Shown here one piece after another: positions 51,583 to 60,344 of a DNA stretch of 64,000 nucleotides. Position 1 is the stretch's first letter. Each line of letters starts with the position of its first letter. Source of the DNA: JADKCZ01 sp963786945 (GTDB lineage: Bacteria > Myxococcota > Myxococcia > Myxococcales > Anaeromyxobacteraceae). The notes under the pieces were generated by a model. The model was not told where the DNA came from and did not search any database. It was given only the letters and a program-made list of their open reading frames with translations. Both the position numbers and the translations under genes were made by a program. The stretch spans positions 248,001-312,000 of the forward strand of contig CAWBAO010000003.1 in assembly GCA_963786945.1 (NCBI GenBank), read 5' to 3'.

Positions 51583-52845
51583 ATGGCGACGCTGCGTCCC
51601 GGCTCGATCCTCGATCCGGACCTGGAGTGCCTCTCCCCGGAGGCCTGGCGGACCCGGCTCTCCGAGCGGCTGGTCGCCACCGTGGCCCACGCCTGGAAGG
51701 GCGCGCCCCGGGCCCGCCGGGCGCTGGAGCAGGCCGGCCTCTCCCCCGCCGACGTCCGCGGCCTCGAGGACCTGGCCCGCCTCCCCATCACCCGCAAGGA
51801 CGCCCTGCCGGCCCTGCAGGCCGAGGAGCCTCCCTTCGGCGGGCTGGCCGCGGTCGACCCCGGCGCCCTGGCCCGGCTCTACATGTCCCCCGGCCCCATC
51901 TACGATCCCCAGGGGCACGACGGCGACTTCTGGCGCTTCCGCCACGGGCTGGCCGCCGCCGGCTTCCGGCGCGGCGACGTGGTGCTCAACTCCGCCAGCT
52001 ACCACCTGACCCCGCTCGGCTTCATGCTGGACGGGGCGGCGCGGGCGCTGGGGTGCGCCGTCATCCCCGCCGGCGTGGGCCAGACCGAGCTGCAGCTCAA
52101 GGCCGCCTCGCACCTCAAGGCCACCGCCTACCTCGGCACCCCCAGCTTCCTCTTCCAGCTCCTCACCCGGGCCCGCGAGATCGGCACGCCCCTCTCCATC
52201 GAGGTGGCCTTCGTGGTGGCCGAGATGCTCCCCGAGTCGCTGCGCGCCGACATCGAGTCCTTCGGGGTGCGCTGCCGGCAGGGCTACGGCACCGCCGATC
52301 TCGGCTGCCTCGCCTACGAGTGCGCCGAGCTGGGCGGCTGGCACCTGCACCCCGACGCCGTCATCGAGGTGCTGGACCTGGAGAGCGGCCGCCCCGCCGC
52401 GCCCGGGCAGCCCGGCGAGATCGTGGCCACCCTCTTCGACGAGGCCTACCCGCTGCTCCGCTTCGCCACCGGCGACATCGGGGCGCTGGCGCCCGCCACG
52501 GCCTGCGCCTGCGGCCGGGTGGCCCCCAGGCTGGCCGGCCTGGTCGGCCGCGTCGGCGACGCCGTCAAGGTGAAGGGGATGTTCGTGCGCGGCGGCCAGA
52601 TGGAGGCGGTGCTGAAGCGCTTCCCCGAGACCGGCCGCTTCCGCGCCGTGGTGACCCGCGACCAGCACGTCGACCAGCTGGTCTACGAGGTCGAGTCGGA
52701 TCGGCCCGGCGACGCGGCCCTGGCCAGGGCGCTGGCCGAGGCGCTGCGCGAGGAGCTGAAGGTGCGGGGCGAGGTCACGCTGCTGGCGCGCGGCGCGCTC
52801 CCCGAGGGGGGCAAGAAGATCGACGACCGCCGGGTCTGGAAGTAG
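51583..52845 (+). CDS. Phenylacetate-CoA ligase-like AMP-binding protein
   Basis: 420 residues, the PaaK length. SD AGGAG precedes the ATG. The PaaK-like C-terminal half is clear (GYGTADLGCLAYEC, YPLLRFATGDIGAL, CACGRVAPRLAGLVGRVGDAVKVKGMFV, and the final GGKKIDDRRVWK). The N-terminal phosphate-binding loop, normally a Ser/Thr/Gly-rich SSGTTG, is replaced by YMSPGPIYDPQG, so ATP binding may differ. Last gene of the Liv-type operon; presumably activates an aryl or short-chain carboxylic acid brought in by the transporter. Confidence 0.85.
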   Translation: MATLRPGSILDPDLECLSPEAWRTRLSERLVATVAHAWKGAPRARRALEQAGLSPADVRGLEDLARLPITRKDALPALQAEEPPFGGLAAVDPGALARLYMSPGPIYDPQGHDGDFWRFRHGLAAAGFRRGDVVLNSASYHLTPLGFMLDGAARALGCAVIPAGVGQTELQLKAASHLKATAYLGTPSFLFQLLTRAREIGTPLSIEVAFVVAEMLPESLRADIESFGVRCRQGYGTADLGCLAYECAELGGWHLHPDAVIEVLDLESGRPAAPGQPGEIVATLFDEAYPLLRFATGDIGALAPATACACGRVAPRLAGLVGRVGDAVKVKGMFVRGGQMEAVLKRFPETGRFRAVVTRDQHVDQLVYEVESDRPGDAALARALAEALREELKVRGEVTLLARGALPEGGKKIDDRRVWK

Positions 52846-52852
52846 CCCGGTG

Positions 52853-53293
52853 TCAGCTGGCGGCGGCCGCCCCGGCGAAGTGGATGAGCGCCTCGAGGGC
52901 GTTGGTGGTGGTGAAGATGCCGGCCAGCTGCCCGTGCTCGTCCACCACCAGCACCCCGTTCAGCTTCTTGTCGTGGACCAGCTGGGCGGCCTCGGCCAGC
53001 GGGGTGTCGGGGCGGACCTTGTACGGGTCGGCGTTCATGGCCACCTTCACCTTGGTCTTGTCGAGCAGCCCGTGCATCTCCCACTGGTCGAGGGTGGTGG
53101 CCTTGCCCGGCGTGTAGGCCGCCAGCATCTTCTCGGTGACGATGCCGGCCAGCTTCCCCCGCTTCATCACCGGGAGCCGCCGGATGGCGTGCTCCTTGAG
53201 CAGGTGGATGGCCTCGATGACCGAGGCGTCCTCCTCGATGGTGATGGGGTTCGGCGTCATCCAGCCACCGACCGTCAGCTTCGCGTCCGCCAT
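52853..53293 (-). CDS. Tandem CBS-domain protein
   Basis: 146 residues from ATG 53293 (SD GAGGT). Two CBS domains: WMTPNPITIEEDASVIEAIHLL...RRLPVMKRGKLAGIVTEK and ADPYKVRPDTPLAEAAQLV...GVLVVDEHGQLAGIFTTT. Stand-alone CBS pairs bind adenosine nucleotides and act as energy or redox sensors. Between the domains is a stretch with Gln-Trp-Glu-Met-His. Convergent with the ligase gene, which ends 7 bases away. Confidence 0.9.
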   Translation of the reverse strand: MADAKLTVGGWMTPNPITIEEDASVIEAIHLLKEHAIRRLPVMKRGKLAGIVTEKMLAAYTPGKATTLDQWEMHGLLDKTKVKVAMNADPYKVRPDTPLAEAAQLVHDKKLNGVLVVDEHGQLAGIFTTTNALEALIHFAGAAAAS

Positions 53294-53412
53294 GTCAGGA
53301 CCTCGGGATCCGGGGTGAAGACCTCGCGCGACGGGATGGTGACACGCTCGGTCCCGGCCGGCAAGGCGAAGGCCTCCCGCCACGCCCCACCCCGCCACCG
53401 CCCGGGGCCGGC

Positions 53413-55824
53413 ATGAGCCGCGACGCCACGCCCAGGCCGGGGGCCCTCTCCGCGCTGCTGGATGACCTCGACCGGGCGCCCCCCGCCGAGGCCGGCTCGG
53501 CCTGGGCCGCCGCCCTGCAGCCGGGCGAGGCCATCGGCCGGTTCACGCTGGTGCGGGAGCTCTCCCGGGAGCCCTTCTGCGTCGTCTTCGAGGCCCAGGA
53601 CGCCCTGCTGAAGCGGCGCGTCGCCCTGAAGGTGCTGCGCGCCGGGCCCGTCAAGGGCTCGGCCAAGCGGGTGCGCCACGAGGCCGAGACCATCGCCGAC
53701 CTCACCCACCCCAACCTCGCCGCCCTCTTCGACGCCGGCCGCTGCGAGCAGGGACCCTACCTGGTGTACGAGCTGCTCGAGGGGGCCCGGCTCTCCGACC
53801 GGCTCGGCGCCCAGCCGCTGGCGCCGGCGGAGGCGGTCCGCATCGCCCTGGCGGTGGCCCGCGCCCTGGCGCTGGCCCACGCCCGCGGCGTGGCCCACCA
53901 CGACCTGAAGCCCGAGCACGTCTTCCTCTCCGACGACGGTGCGGTCAAGGTGCTCGACCTCGGGGTGGCCCACACCTTCGGCCGGCCCCGCCTCGACGGG
54001 GGCGCCCCCGGCTACGTGGCCCCGGAGCAGTGGCGCGGCGCGCCCGAGGACGAGCGGACCGACGTCTTCGCCCTCGGCGTCCTGCTCTACCGGCTGCTCA
54101 CCGGCCAGCTCCCCTTCCCCGACGACGTGGGGCGGTCGGCCACCAGCCCGGTCCCGGCGCCGGCCCTGGAGATCCCGGGGTGGCCCGGGCTCGGCGGGCT
54201 GGTGGGCCGGATGCTGGCCAAGGACCCGGTCGACCGACCCCGCGACGGGGCGGCGGTGGCGGCGGCGCTGGAGGGGCTGCGGCCGGACGCCAGCGCCTCG
54301 CGCCCGGGGACCACCTCCTCCATCCGCATCCTCCGCCGGGCCGGGCGGCTGCGCACCCCGGCCGCGCTGCTGGCCGGGCTGGTGGCCATCGCCGCGCTCG
54401 CCTCCGGCGGCCTCCTGCTGCGCGGCTGCTCGGGGCCGGCCGAGGCCACGCCGTCGGTGGCGGTGCTCCCCTTCGCCGACCTGAGCGAGCGGCACGACCA
54501 GGAGCACTTCTCGGACGGGCTGGCCGAGGAGATCACCAACGCCCTGGCCCAGCTGGACGGGCTGCGGGTGACCGGGCGGACCTCGGCCTTCGCCTTCCGG
54601 GATCGGATGGACGACCTGCGCTCGCTGGGACGCCAGCTCGGCGTCGCCCACGTGCTGGTGGGGAGCGTGCGCCAGGACGCCCACCGGGTCCGGGTCACCG
54701 CGCAGCTGGTCCGGACCGCCGACGGCCGCCACCTCTGGTCGCAGACCTTCGAGCGGGAGCTGGCCGGGGTCTTCTCCGTGCAGGACGAGATCGCCAGCGC
54801 GGTGGTGGCGGCCCTCGAGGTCGAGCTGCTGCGCGGGCGCCACCCCACCAGCCGCGAGTACCGGACCGCCGAGCCCGAGGCCTACAGCCAGTACCTGCAG
54901 GGGCGGCGCTTCATGCGGCGCGACACGGTGGCCGGCTCGCGCCTGGCCGCCGCCGCCTTCCAGCGCGCCCTCGACCTCGATCCCGGCTACGCGCCGGCCT
55001 GGGCCGGGCTCTCCTCGGCCGTCTTCTACGGCTGGGGCAACGTGGGCGAGGCCGGCGTCGACCTCGAGGCCTCCAAGCTGCGCGCCGAGGCGGCGGCCGA
55101 GCGGGCCGTGGCCCTGGCGCCGGAGCTGGCCGAGGCCTACACGGCCCGGGCCTTCTTCCGCGTCAACCTCCGGCAGGACTGGGCCGGCGGCCGCGCCGAC
55201 ATGGAGCGGGCGCTGGCGCTCAGCCCGGGCGATCCCGAGGTGATGTGGCGCTTCGCCCGCACCGTGCTGGGGCCCGTCGGCCGCTTCGAGGAGGCCATCG
55301 CGCTGGCGCGGCGGGCCAGCCAGCTCGACCCCGTGGCCCCGGCCCCCTGGTCCACGCTGTCGGCGCTCTACCTGGCGCTGGAGCGGATCGAGCTGGCGCG
55401 GAGCGCCGCGCTCCGCTCGCTGGAGCTGTGGCCCGAGCAGGACTCGGCGCCGATCTACCTGGCCACCGCCGAGCTGCTGGAGCATCGGCCGGAGGCGGCC
55501 ATCGCCGCGGCCCGCCGCAGCGTCGAGCCGGTCTTCCACCTCCAGTTCGAGGCGGCCGGGTACCACGACCTGGGAAGGGCCCGCGAGTCCCAGGCCGCCC
55601 TGGACGCCATGATGGGCCGGCACGCCGCCGACGCGCCCTTCCAGATCGCCTGCGCGCTGGCGTGGCGGGGCGAGGCCGACCAGGCCTTCGCGTGGCTCGA
55701 CCGCGCCCTGGCCCAGCGCGACGGCGGGCTCAGCGACCTGCGGATGGAGCCGCTCCTCCGCGGCCTCCGCCGCGATCCCCGCTTCGGCGCCCTGGAGCGG
55801 AGGCTCGGGCTCCCCGCCAACTGA
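53413..55824 (+). CDS. Membrane-bound Ser/Thr kinase-like protein with TolB-like and TPR domains
   Basis: 803 residues. The cytoplasmic kinase-like domain (about 42-285) lacks a glycine-rich loop (LVRELSREPFCVVF) but keeps the Lys (VALKVL). The catalytic loop reads HHDLKPEHVFL (HRD to HHD, and the metal-binding Asn to His) and DFG reads DLG. One transmembrane segment (AALLAGLVAIAALASGGLLL, about 317-336) leads to a FlgO/TolB-N-like domain (VAVLPFADLS...HFSDGLAEEITNAL), then about seven TPR-like repeats to the end. The layout is that of adenylate-cyclase-associated TPR kinases common in myxobacteria. Substitutions make weak or absent kinase activity possible. Confidence 0.85.
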   Translation: MSRDATPRPGALSALLDDLDRAPPAEAGSAWAAALQPGEAIGRFTLVRELSREPFCVVFEAQDALLKRRVALKVLRAGPVKGSAKRVRHEAETIADLTHPNLAALFDAGRCEQGPYLVYELLEGARLSDRLGAQPLAPAEAVRIALAVARALALAHARGVAHHDLKPEHVFLSDDGAVKVLDLGVAHTFGRPRLDGGAPGYVAPEQWRGAPEDERTDVFALGVLLYRLLTGQLPFPDDVGRSATSPVPAPALEIPGWPGLGGLVGRMLAKDPVDRPRDGAAVAAALEGLRPDASASRPGTTSSIRILRRAGRLRTPAALLAGLVAIAALASGGLLLRGCSGPAEATPSVAVLPFADLSERHDQEHFSDGLAEEITNALAQLDGLRVTGRTSAFAFRDRMDDLRSLGRQLGVAHVLVGSVRQDAHRVRVTAQLVRTADGRHLWSQTFERELAGVFSVQDEIASAVVAALEVELLRGRHPTSREYRTAEPEAYSQYLQGRRFMRRDTVAGSRLAAAAFQRALDLDPGYAPAWAGLSSAVFYGWGNVGEAGVDLEASKLRAEAAAERAVALAPELAEAYTARAFFRVNLRQDWAGGRADMERALALSPGDPEVMWRFARTVLGPVGRFEEAIALARRASQLDPVAPAPWSTLSALYLALERIELARSAALRSLELWPEQDSAPIYLATAELLEHRPEAAIAAARRSVEPVFHLQFEAAGYHDLGRARESQAALDAMMGRHAADAPFQIACALAWRGEADQAFAWLDRALAQRDGGLSDLRMEPLLRGLRRDPRFGALERRLGLPAN

Positions 55825-55827
55825 GCG

Positions 55828-58800
55828 TCACCCCAGCACCGGCAGGCGCGGCGGCCGGGCGCGCTCGCCGCGGCTGACGTCGTGGGCGAAGATCTCGATG
55901 CGGCTCACCACGCCGGGCGGGTACTCGTTGCCGTCGCTCTCCACCGCGACCACCGGCAACCCCCGGGCCCGGGCCCACGGGCCGTAGGTGGCCTCGATGA
56001 GCCGTCCCGGCAGGCAGGCGAACGGCGCGATGATGGCCACGCCGTGGTAGCCCTCGTCCATCGCCACCGCCGCCGAGGCGGGCGAGAGGGTGGCCTCGCT
56101 CTCCAGCTCGCAGGAGGCGAACTCGTCGGCCCGGGACATGATCCGGTCCATGCCGTGCGGCGCCTCCGGCACCAGGCCGCTGCGGCCCAGGCCCTTCTTC
56201 ACCTTGCGCTCCACCCAGGCCTTCCAGAGCATCTCGATGCGCAGCGCGCCGATGGCGCGCGCCTCCCGGGAGAAGGGGCGCCGCCACGCCGGCAGGGCCG
56301 CCCGGGCCTTCCTCAGGCGGCGGACCTGGTCCCAGTCGAGGTAGTGGACCCACTCGGTGAGGCCGGTGATCTTGGCCACCACGCCGGCGTCGGCGAGCCG
56401 ATCCACCAGCGGCGCGACCGAGTACTCGTCGCGGCGGACGAAGATCTCGCCCACCACCAGCGCCTTGCGGGCCTCGGCCAGCGGCTTCCTGAGGGGGATG
56501 CGGGCCAGCCGGTCGCCCCACCCGGCGAGCCGGGCCAGCACCGCCGGCCCGCCCTGCCGGGCCGCCTCCAGCGCCTCCTGGATCACCGCCTCCAGCTCGG
56601 CCAGGGCCGCGGCCCGGTCGACCGCCAGCGCCGAGAGCGTCCCCTCGACGTCGCGCAGGTAGTCGCCCACCGCGATCATCCGCCAGAGCTCGCGGTTGAA
56701 GTCGGGGCCCAGCTCCGCGTAGGAGTTGTCCGAGTTGAGCGACAGCATCACCACGTTGCGGAAGCCCAGCTCCTGCACCAGCCCCTGGTAGAAGATGGCG
56801 TACTGGCCGGTGCGGCAGGGCCCGGTGGTGATGGGCATGAACACCAGGTGGACGACGTCGTCCTCCCGGGGCTGCTTCGCCAGGTAGTCGAGCGTGGTCC
56901 CCAGCACCAGCAGGGCCGGGATGCACTCCTTGCCGCTGACCACCGCCCGGGCGCGGGGCGCGGTCCCCTGGTCGGCCGGCGGCAGCAGCACCGACTGGAT
57001 GCCGTTGGAGGTGGCCACCTGGCTCACCAGCGCGGTGGTGACGCGGCCCATCGAGGGCCAGACCAGCCGGACCCGCTTGTCCTTCATGCCGCGGCGCTCG
57101 CCGGTGCGGCGGTTGACCACCACCGCCTGGCGGTTCTCCAGGCGGATGTCCCAGTCGCGCTCCGGCGGCGGCGCCGCCGGCCCCTGCGGCGCCTTGCGCC
57201 AGGCCTCGGCCACGTCGAGGAAGGCCTCGATGCGGGTGTCGACGCCGGCGTCGGCGGTGTGGCTGTCCAGCTCCAGCGTCAGGAACGGCTTGGCGTCGTG
57301 GATCCACCGGTTGTAGTGGAGGATGAAGGAGTCGGGGGCGCAGGAGAAGTTGGTGACGTAGCAGGCGAAGAGGTTGGGCCGCTTCTTCACCAGCACCGCG
57401 CCCTTGAGGTCCTGCTGCCCGTAGTACCAGTACATGTTGGGCGGGATGGCCTCGTCGGAGAGCGGCAGGAAGTCGAAGGGGATGACGCTCCAGCCCCGGG
57501 TGACGAACTTGCGCGGGATGCCCATGTTGGCGGTGGGCGCGAAGGCGTTGTAGGGGCGCCCGAAGAGGACGATGGCCGGCCGGCCCGGCGCGCTCGGCCT
57601 CGGCCAGCGCCTGGCGGCCCAGCCGCCGCCCCTCGCGGTAGCAGGCGGTCTGGCGCTCCACCGCCAGCGCCCAGGCCTTGCGCCCCTCGTCGCGGCTCCG
57701 GCCCAGCCGCTCGGCCACCTCCAGCATGGCCTCGAGGCCGGCCTCGAGGCCGGCGCCGAGGTCGAGCACCGGCCTCAGCAGCCGGGCCTCGTCGAGCGAG
57801 AAGGCGGTGCGCAGCGTGTAGGGCAGCCCCTGCATGATGGGGCAGAGGCAGGCGTGCACGTCCTCCTGGTAGGACGGCATGGTCTTGAGGTGCGGCAGGA
57901 AGACGAAGTCGGGCTGGACCGCCTGCTCCATCAGCGTGCCCAGCTGCCCGTGGGCCAGCTCGGCCGGGAAGCAGAAGGACGACTCGCAGCGGGCCACCCC
58001 CTTCTGCGACACCTCGGGGGTGAGCTGGACGCGCACGCCCAGGGCGGCGAAGAAGTTGGAGTAGAGCGGCCAGAGCGAGTGGATGGAGAGGGCCTCGGGC
58101 ACGCCCACCACCGGCCCGCCGCGCGGCAGCACGTCGGCCTGCGCCGCGTAGGTCTCGAAGTAGAGCTGGCGCCGCACCTCGACCCAGTCCTTCACCTCGC
58201 CGGCCGGCAGCTCCACCTTGCGGCGCAGGTTCGCGTACTTGTTGCAGCGGCCGCCGAAGTGGTGGCGCGACTCGCCCACCTTCATGATGCGGATGGGGCA
58301 GAGGTTCTCGCAGGCGCGGCAGCGGTACTCCTTCTCCGCGCTGATGGAGCGGGTGGCGAGCTCGCGGAGCTTGAGCGGCGTGGCCTTGACGGTGCCGTCC
58401 TCGAGCCGGGCCAGCGCCATGAGCGCCACCCCGTAGGCCGCCCATCAGCTCGGGGTCGGGCGGCACCACCACCGGCTTGCCGAGCAGCTGCGCGAAGGCC
58501 AGGGGCATGGCCGGGTTCTTGGCCACCCCGCCCTGCAGCACGATGCGGTTGCCGATGGTGCGGCTGCCGACCACGCGGTTGAGGTAGTTGGAGACGATGG
58601 AGAGGGTCAGGCCGGCCACGATGTCGCCGCGGCTGGCCCCCTGCGGAGATGGCCTTGCGGATGTCGGAGTTGATGAAGGCCGAGCAGTGCTCGCCGAACT
58701 TGAGCGGCGCGGTGGCCTGCAGGGCGATGGGGCCGATCTCCTCGGCGCGGGCGATGTCGAGGTCGCCGGCGGCCGACTCCTCGAGGAAGGACCCGGTCCC

Positions 58801-60105
58801 GGCGCTGCAGGCCTCGTTCATGGCGTAGTCGACCGGGACGTGGTTGCGCAGCGAGACGTACTTGGCGTCCTGCCCGCCGATCTCGAAGATGGTGTCGATG
58901 GCCGGGTCGAGCGCCGTGGTGCCGGCGGTGTGGGCCATGATCTCGTTGTAGATGGCGCCGGTGTCTGCAGAAGACGCCCAGCAGCTCGCGCGACGAGCCG
59001 GTGGTGGCGGCCAGCACGATCTCCACGGCGTCCTCGCCGCCCACCTGCGCGCCGAGCTGGACCATCACCTCGTCGAGGCAGAGCCGCAGCGCCGCCACCG
59101 GGTCGCCGAGGGTGCGGCCGTAGTGGCTGGCCACCATCTCGCGGGTCGAGGTGTCGACCAGCGCCACCTTGGTGGTGGTGGAGCCGCCGTCGATGCCCAG
59201 CACGTAGCGGGCCCCGGCGCGCGCCCGGCCCCGGCGCGACGGGTGGAAGGTGACCAGGGCGGCCGCCTCGCTGAGCGGGCGGGTGCGGGCGTAGGCCACG
59301 TCGCCGTCGCCGGCCAGCGCCTCGGCGGCCGGGAGCGGGGTGCCACGCTCCTGCGCCAGCAGCGCGGCGCCGAAGGCCTCGAGGTAGGGGGCCTGGGCCG
59401 GCACCACCAGCTCGGCGCGCGGCAGCCCCTCGCGCACCGCCTGGACCAGGTGGGGGTTGCGGGACGAGCCACCCACCATGAGCACGCGTGCCGGTCTCGA
59501 CCCGGGCCTTGGCGAGGAACTCCAGCACCTTGCCGGCCATCACGTGCGTGAGGCTCAGGACGATGTCGTGGCGCGCCGGCCTCGCCCTTGTTGAGCTTGT
59601 GGGTGCAGTCGCTCTTCATGAAGACCGAGCAGCGCGAGGAGAGGCGGTGGACGCAGGCCTGGTCCATCTCGGGGCTGTCGACCACCTCCAGCGGCAGGTC
59701 CATGCGGCGCAGCTGCTGGGCGAAGAACTCGCCGGTGCCGCTGGCGCACTTGTTCCCGGCGTAGGTGCCGACGATGCGGCCGCCGTCGAGCCGGTAGACC
59801 ACCAGGTCCTCGCCGCCCACCGAGACCACGGCGGTGGCGTCGAGGCCGAGCGCGACCAGGGCCCGCTCCAGCGCCTCGGGGGCGATGGCGCGCTCCAGCC
59901 GGAACTGCCGGCGACCCTCGCCGCCGGTCACCAGGGTGGGGGTGCCGTCGGGGATGGTCCGGCCGGCCAGGATCGACCGCGCCGTGCCCACCACGTCCCC
60001 GTCATGGGCCCTGACCTCGGACCAGCTCTCGGTGCCGCCGTTGATCAGGCAGGCCTTGACGCTGGTGGAGCCGACGTCGAGTCCCAAGCCGAACGCTTCT
60101 GCCAT
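55828..60105 (-). CDS. Acyl-CoA dehydratase activase-related protein, six frameshifts
   Basis: A very long gene, about 1,423 residues once six single extra bases are removed (near 59577, 59486, 58966, 58644, 58441 and 57577). It begins GLGLDVGSTSVKACLI, the ASKHA ATPase fold of HgdC/BadF-type activases, and has a second copy LGIDGGSTTTKVALVD. Iron-sulfur cluster loops are NKCASGTGEFF and NEACSAGTGSF. The C-terminal half is the DUF2229-type dehydratase-like region (PRKFVTRGWSVIPFDFLPLSD) with many cysteines (YRCRACENLCPIRI, NLFACYVTNFSC). Homologues support ATP-driven electron transfer to 2-hydroxyacyl-CoA dehydratases or benzoyl-CoA reductases. Separate small reductase subunits are not seen here. 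Either genuinely disrupted or mis-sequenced. Confidence 0.8.
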
Positions 60106-60163
60106 CCTTGATTCCCCCTGGCGCGAGTCCCTACTCCGGGTGACGGCGACGTGGATATCATAG

Positions 60164-60175
60164 TGACCTGGGTCA
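60164..60175. promoter_or_regulatory. Inverted repeat TGACC-TG-GGTCA in the activase/aceE divergent region
   Basis: A perfect 5-base inverted repeat with a 2-base centre, 59 bases upstream of the activase start. A possible operator or part of its promoter region. Confidence 0.3.
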
Positions 60176-60189
60176 ATGGGATTTCCGTC

Positions 60190-60209
60190 GTGCAAACGAA
60201 CGCTTGCAC
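60190..60209. promoter_or_regulatory. TetR-like operator GTGCAA-N8-TTGCAC
   Basis: Arms GTGCAA (60190-60195) and TTGCAC (60204-60209) are perfectly complementary, with an inner CG-N2-CG symmetry (GCAAaCGaaCGcTTGC). This resembles operators of TetR-family fatty-acid or CoA-responsive repressors. It lies in the divergent gap between the activase and aceE genes. Confidence 0.45.
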
Positions 60210-60344
60210 TAGCCCTGGCGCGTGACGACGGCGCGCGCAACCCCTTGGCCGGACAGGGGTCGACCCGAAGCAGCCGTGCGACTCCGCCCGCACCCGGATA
60301 AAAGGGAGGTCGCCACCGACCCCGGCGCTGGAGAGGACTCCACC

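Noticed and set aside
60222..60344. N-terminal extension of aceE from an upstream ATG
   Set aside because: The extra 41 residues are Arg/Pro-rich and unlike AceE; ATG 60345 has a good ribosome-binding site and the family-typical start.
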